NCBI GenBank assembly: GCA_036847245.1
Contig: DAIUAL010000217.1
Span: forward strand, 1 to 5,892
Origin: UBA4661 sp002405405
GTDB taxonomy: Bacteria; Bacteroidota; Ignavibacteria; Kapaibacteriales; UBA4661
Direction of reading: 5' to 3'
Length of the DNA: 5,892 nucleotides
Under the pieces are notes generated by a model. It did no database searches, had not been told where the DNA came from, and saw only the letters and a program-made list of their open reading frames with translations. Of this stretch, positions 5,344 to 5,892 are shown piece after piece. Every line of letters begins with the position of its first letter. The stretch's first letter is position 1. Position numbers and translations under genes: made by a program.

Positions 5344-5892
5344 ATGAAGTATTTCGGGTATTGTTTACATAGTCGTATGTGGTTGAAAAATTCAGCGCGT
5401 TTTGTTTTGCAAAGCGCGTTTGTGTTTTGTGTGCTATCGGGTGTTTCCGGTACAGAAAGCATTGCACAGTCAAAATACCGTTTACAAGGTGCAGAGTGGC
5501 AGTATCAGCCAACAATTTTGCCGGTGCTGACACCGGATAAAAGTACCTTGTTTCTTGATCGAAAATTACACCCGAAAAATACCTTTGGTTTTACTGATCA
5601 AGATGATGCATGGTATGCACAGCGCACCGGAGATTCGTCTTTTTCAGAGCCGAGAAATCTCAATCTTTCTCGCAAAACACAAGAGCAATTCGACATGATT
5701 TGTTCTGTAGCTCCCGATGGTAAGCGCGTGCTGGTGGTGCATGTCGATCGCGATAATTCCGGCAAGCAAATGATCGAAGTTGGTCAAGTCAGTATAATGC
5801 CGACCAAAGGAGTTATGCGTATTGCTCATGAAGAGAGTTTTCAGATTGAAAATCTTCAAGCCAAGAGTAAAAACTTTTATGCGAATCTTGCG
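5344..5892 (+). CDS. Secreted PD40-type beta-propeller protein, N-terminal part (truncated by window edge)
   Basis: The frame stays open for 183 codons to the window end. It starts with a signal peptide: basic residues, a hydrophobic stretch around 19-35 ('FVLQSAFVFCVLSG') and a likely cut near 'ESIAQS' (about 39-43). The mature part opens with 'LPVLTPDKSTLFL' (59-71), 'HPKN' (76-79), 'DDAWYAQR' and 'FSEPRNL', then 'ICSVAPDGKRVLVV'. This is the repeating pattern of PD40/WD40-like propeller blades ('SPDGkTLYF...HP.N...DIWys...W..P.NLG...SVSPDG'). Such blades often sit at the N-terminus of OmpA-like periplasmic or outer-membrane proteins in the FCB group, so an OmpA-type C-terminus beyond the window is possible but unseen. 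ATG 5344 gives a long n-region and has no clear Shine-Dalgarno site. ATG 5377 (residue 12) would give a more typical signal peptide. It begins 18 bases after mnmA. The exact function is unknown. Confidence 0.7.
   Translation, partial: MKYFGYCLHSRMWLKNSARFVLQSAFVFCVLSGVSGTESIAQSKYRLQGAEWQYQPTILPVLTPDKSTLFLDRKLHPKNTFGFTDQDDAWYAQRTGDSSFSEPRNLNLSRKTQEQFDMICSVAPDGKRVLVVHVDRDNSGKQMIEVGQVSIMPTKGVMRIAHEESFQIENLQAKSKNFYANLA
5394..5420 (+). repeat. Inverted repeat with T-rich tail inside the signal-peptide coding region
   Basis: Bases 5396-5404 (CGCGTTTTG) pair with 5410-5418 (CAAAGCGCG) around a five-base loop, with one G-U wobble. The outer pairs 5395/5419 (wobble) and 5394/5420 extend the stem to 11 bp. 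The following bases are T-rich (TTTGTGTTTTGTG). The shape resembles an intrinsic terminator or attenuator soon after mnmA, but it lies within the next reading frame and encodes part of the hydrophobic signal segment. The repeat itself is certain; any regulatory role is inferred. Confidence 0.5.
5521..5536 (+). repeat. Perfect 6-bp inverted repeat CCGGTG-CTGA-CACCGG
   Basis: A perfect GC-rich hairpin with a four-base loop lies in the codons for 'PVLTPD', the first propeller blade motif of the last gene. It has no T-tract after it, so it is not a terminator. It could be a chance result of the Pro/Val/Thr codons or a structure in the early mRNA. Confidence 0.45.

Noticed and set aside
1..5892. 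Mobile element, defence system, CRISPR array or RNA gene
   Set aside because: No direct repeats with spacers, transposase, integrase, tRNA or rRNA signatures are seen on either strand. Nearly all bases belong to intact or edge-cut housekeeping genes with uniform composition.

Overview
The window is a compact run of five same-strand (+) genes: a 5'-truncated RNase E/G, dxr, rseP, mnmA, and the first 183 codons of a secreted PD40-type beta-propeller protein that runs off the right edge. No tRNA, rRNA, CRISPR array, insertion sequence or phage gene is visible, and no intergenic gap exceeds 61 bases. This is core-genome housekeeping DNA. I found no convincing undescribed system in it.

The organism looks like a Gram-negative member of the Bacteroidota/Chlorobiota (FCB) side of the tree, possibly an Ignavibacteria- or Kapabacteria-like lineage. 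This is inferred from protein style only. RseP carries the 'GMIDESMDTEQM...PQPYEFRSK' stretch typical of that group. RNase E/G has the 'GRYMVLLPF...KKI' form and a long S1-domain insertion. The last gene resembles the PD40/OmpA-type envelope proteins common there. Clear AAGGA Shine-Dalgarno sites precede dxr and mnmA, which fits a Chlorobi-like lineage better than Flavobacteriia or Bacteroidia, where such sites are mostly lacking. Base composition looks moderate and even across all genes, with no sign of transfer.

Layout: 2-1501 RNase E/G (N-terminus missing); 52-base gap with a possible 9-16 codon micro-ORF; 1554-2768 dxr; 18-base gap; 2787-4160 rseP; 61-base purine-rich gap; 4222-5325 mnmA; 18-base gap; 5344-5892+ PD40 protein. 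The short gaps and the lack of intergenic terminators suggest one transcription unit, although the 61-base gap could hold a promoter.

The genes do not form one pathway. RNase E/G and MnmA act on RNA (mRNA/rRNA processing and tRNA wobble thiolation). Dxr commits carbon to isoprenoids, and so to undecaprenyl carrier lipid and quinones. RseP cleaves membrane proteins, often as part of envelope-stress signalling, and the last protein is exported to the envelope. The dxr-rseP pairing is a widespread envelope-biogenesis neighbourhood, also seen within the proteobacterial frr-dxr-uppS-cdsA-rseP-bamA cluster.

Points worth a second look: a three-cysteine MnmA (CxxC plus a distal Cys) that may bind an Fe-S cluster, an eight-aspartate run inside the RNase E/G S1 domain, a WDGGD-containing insertion next to the RseP active-site loop, and two strong inverted repeats in the first 200 bases of the last gene, one with a terminator-like T-rich tail.
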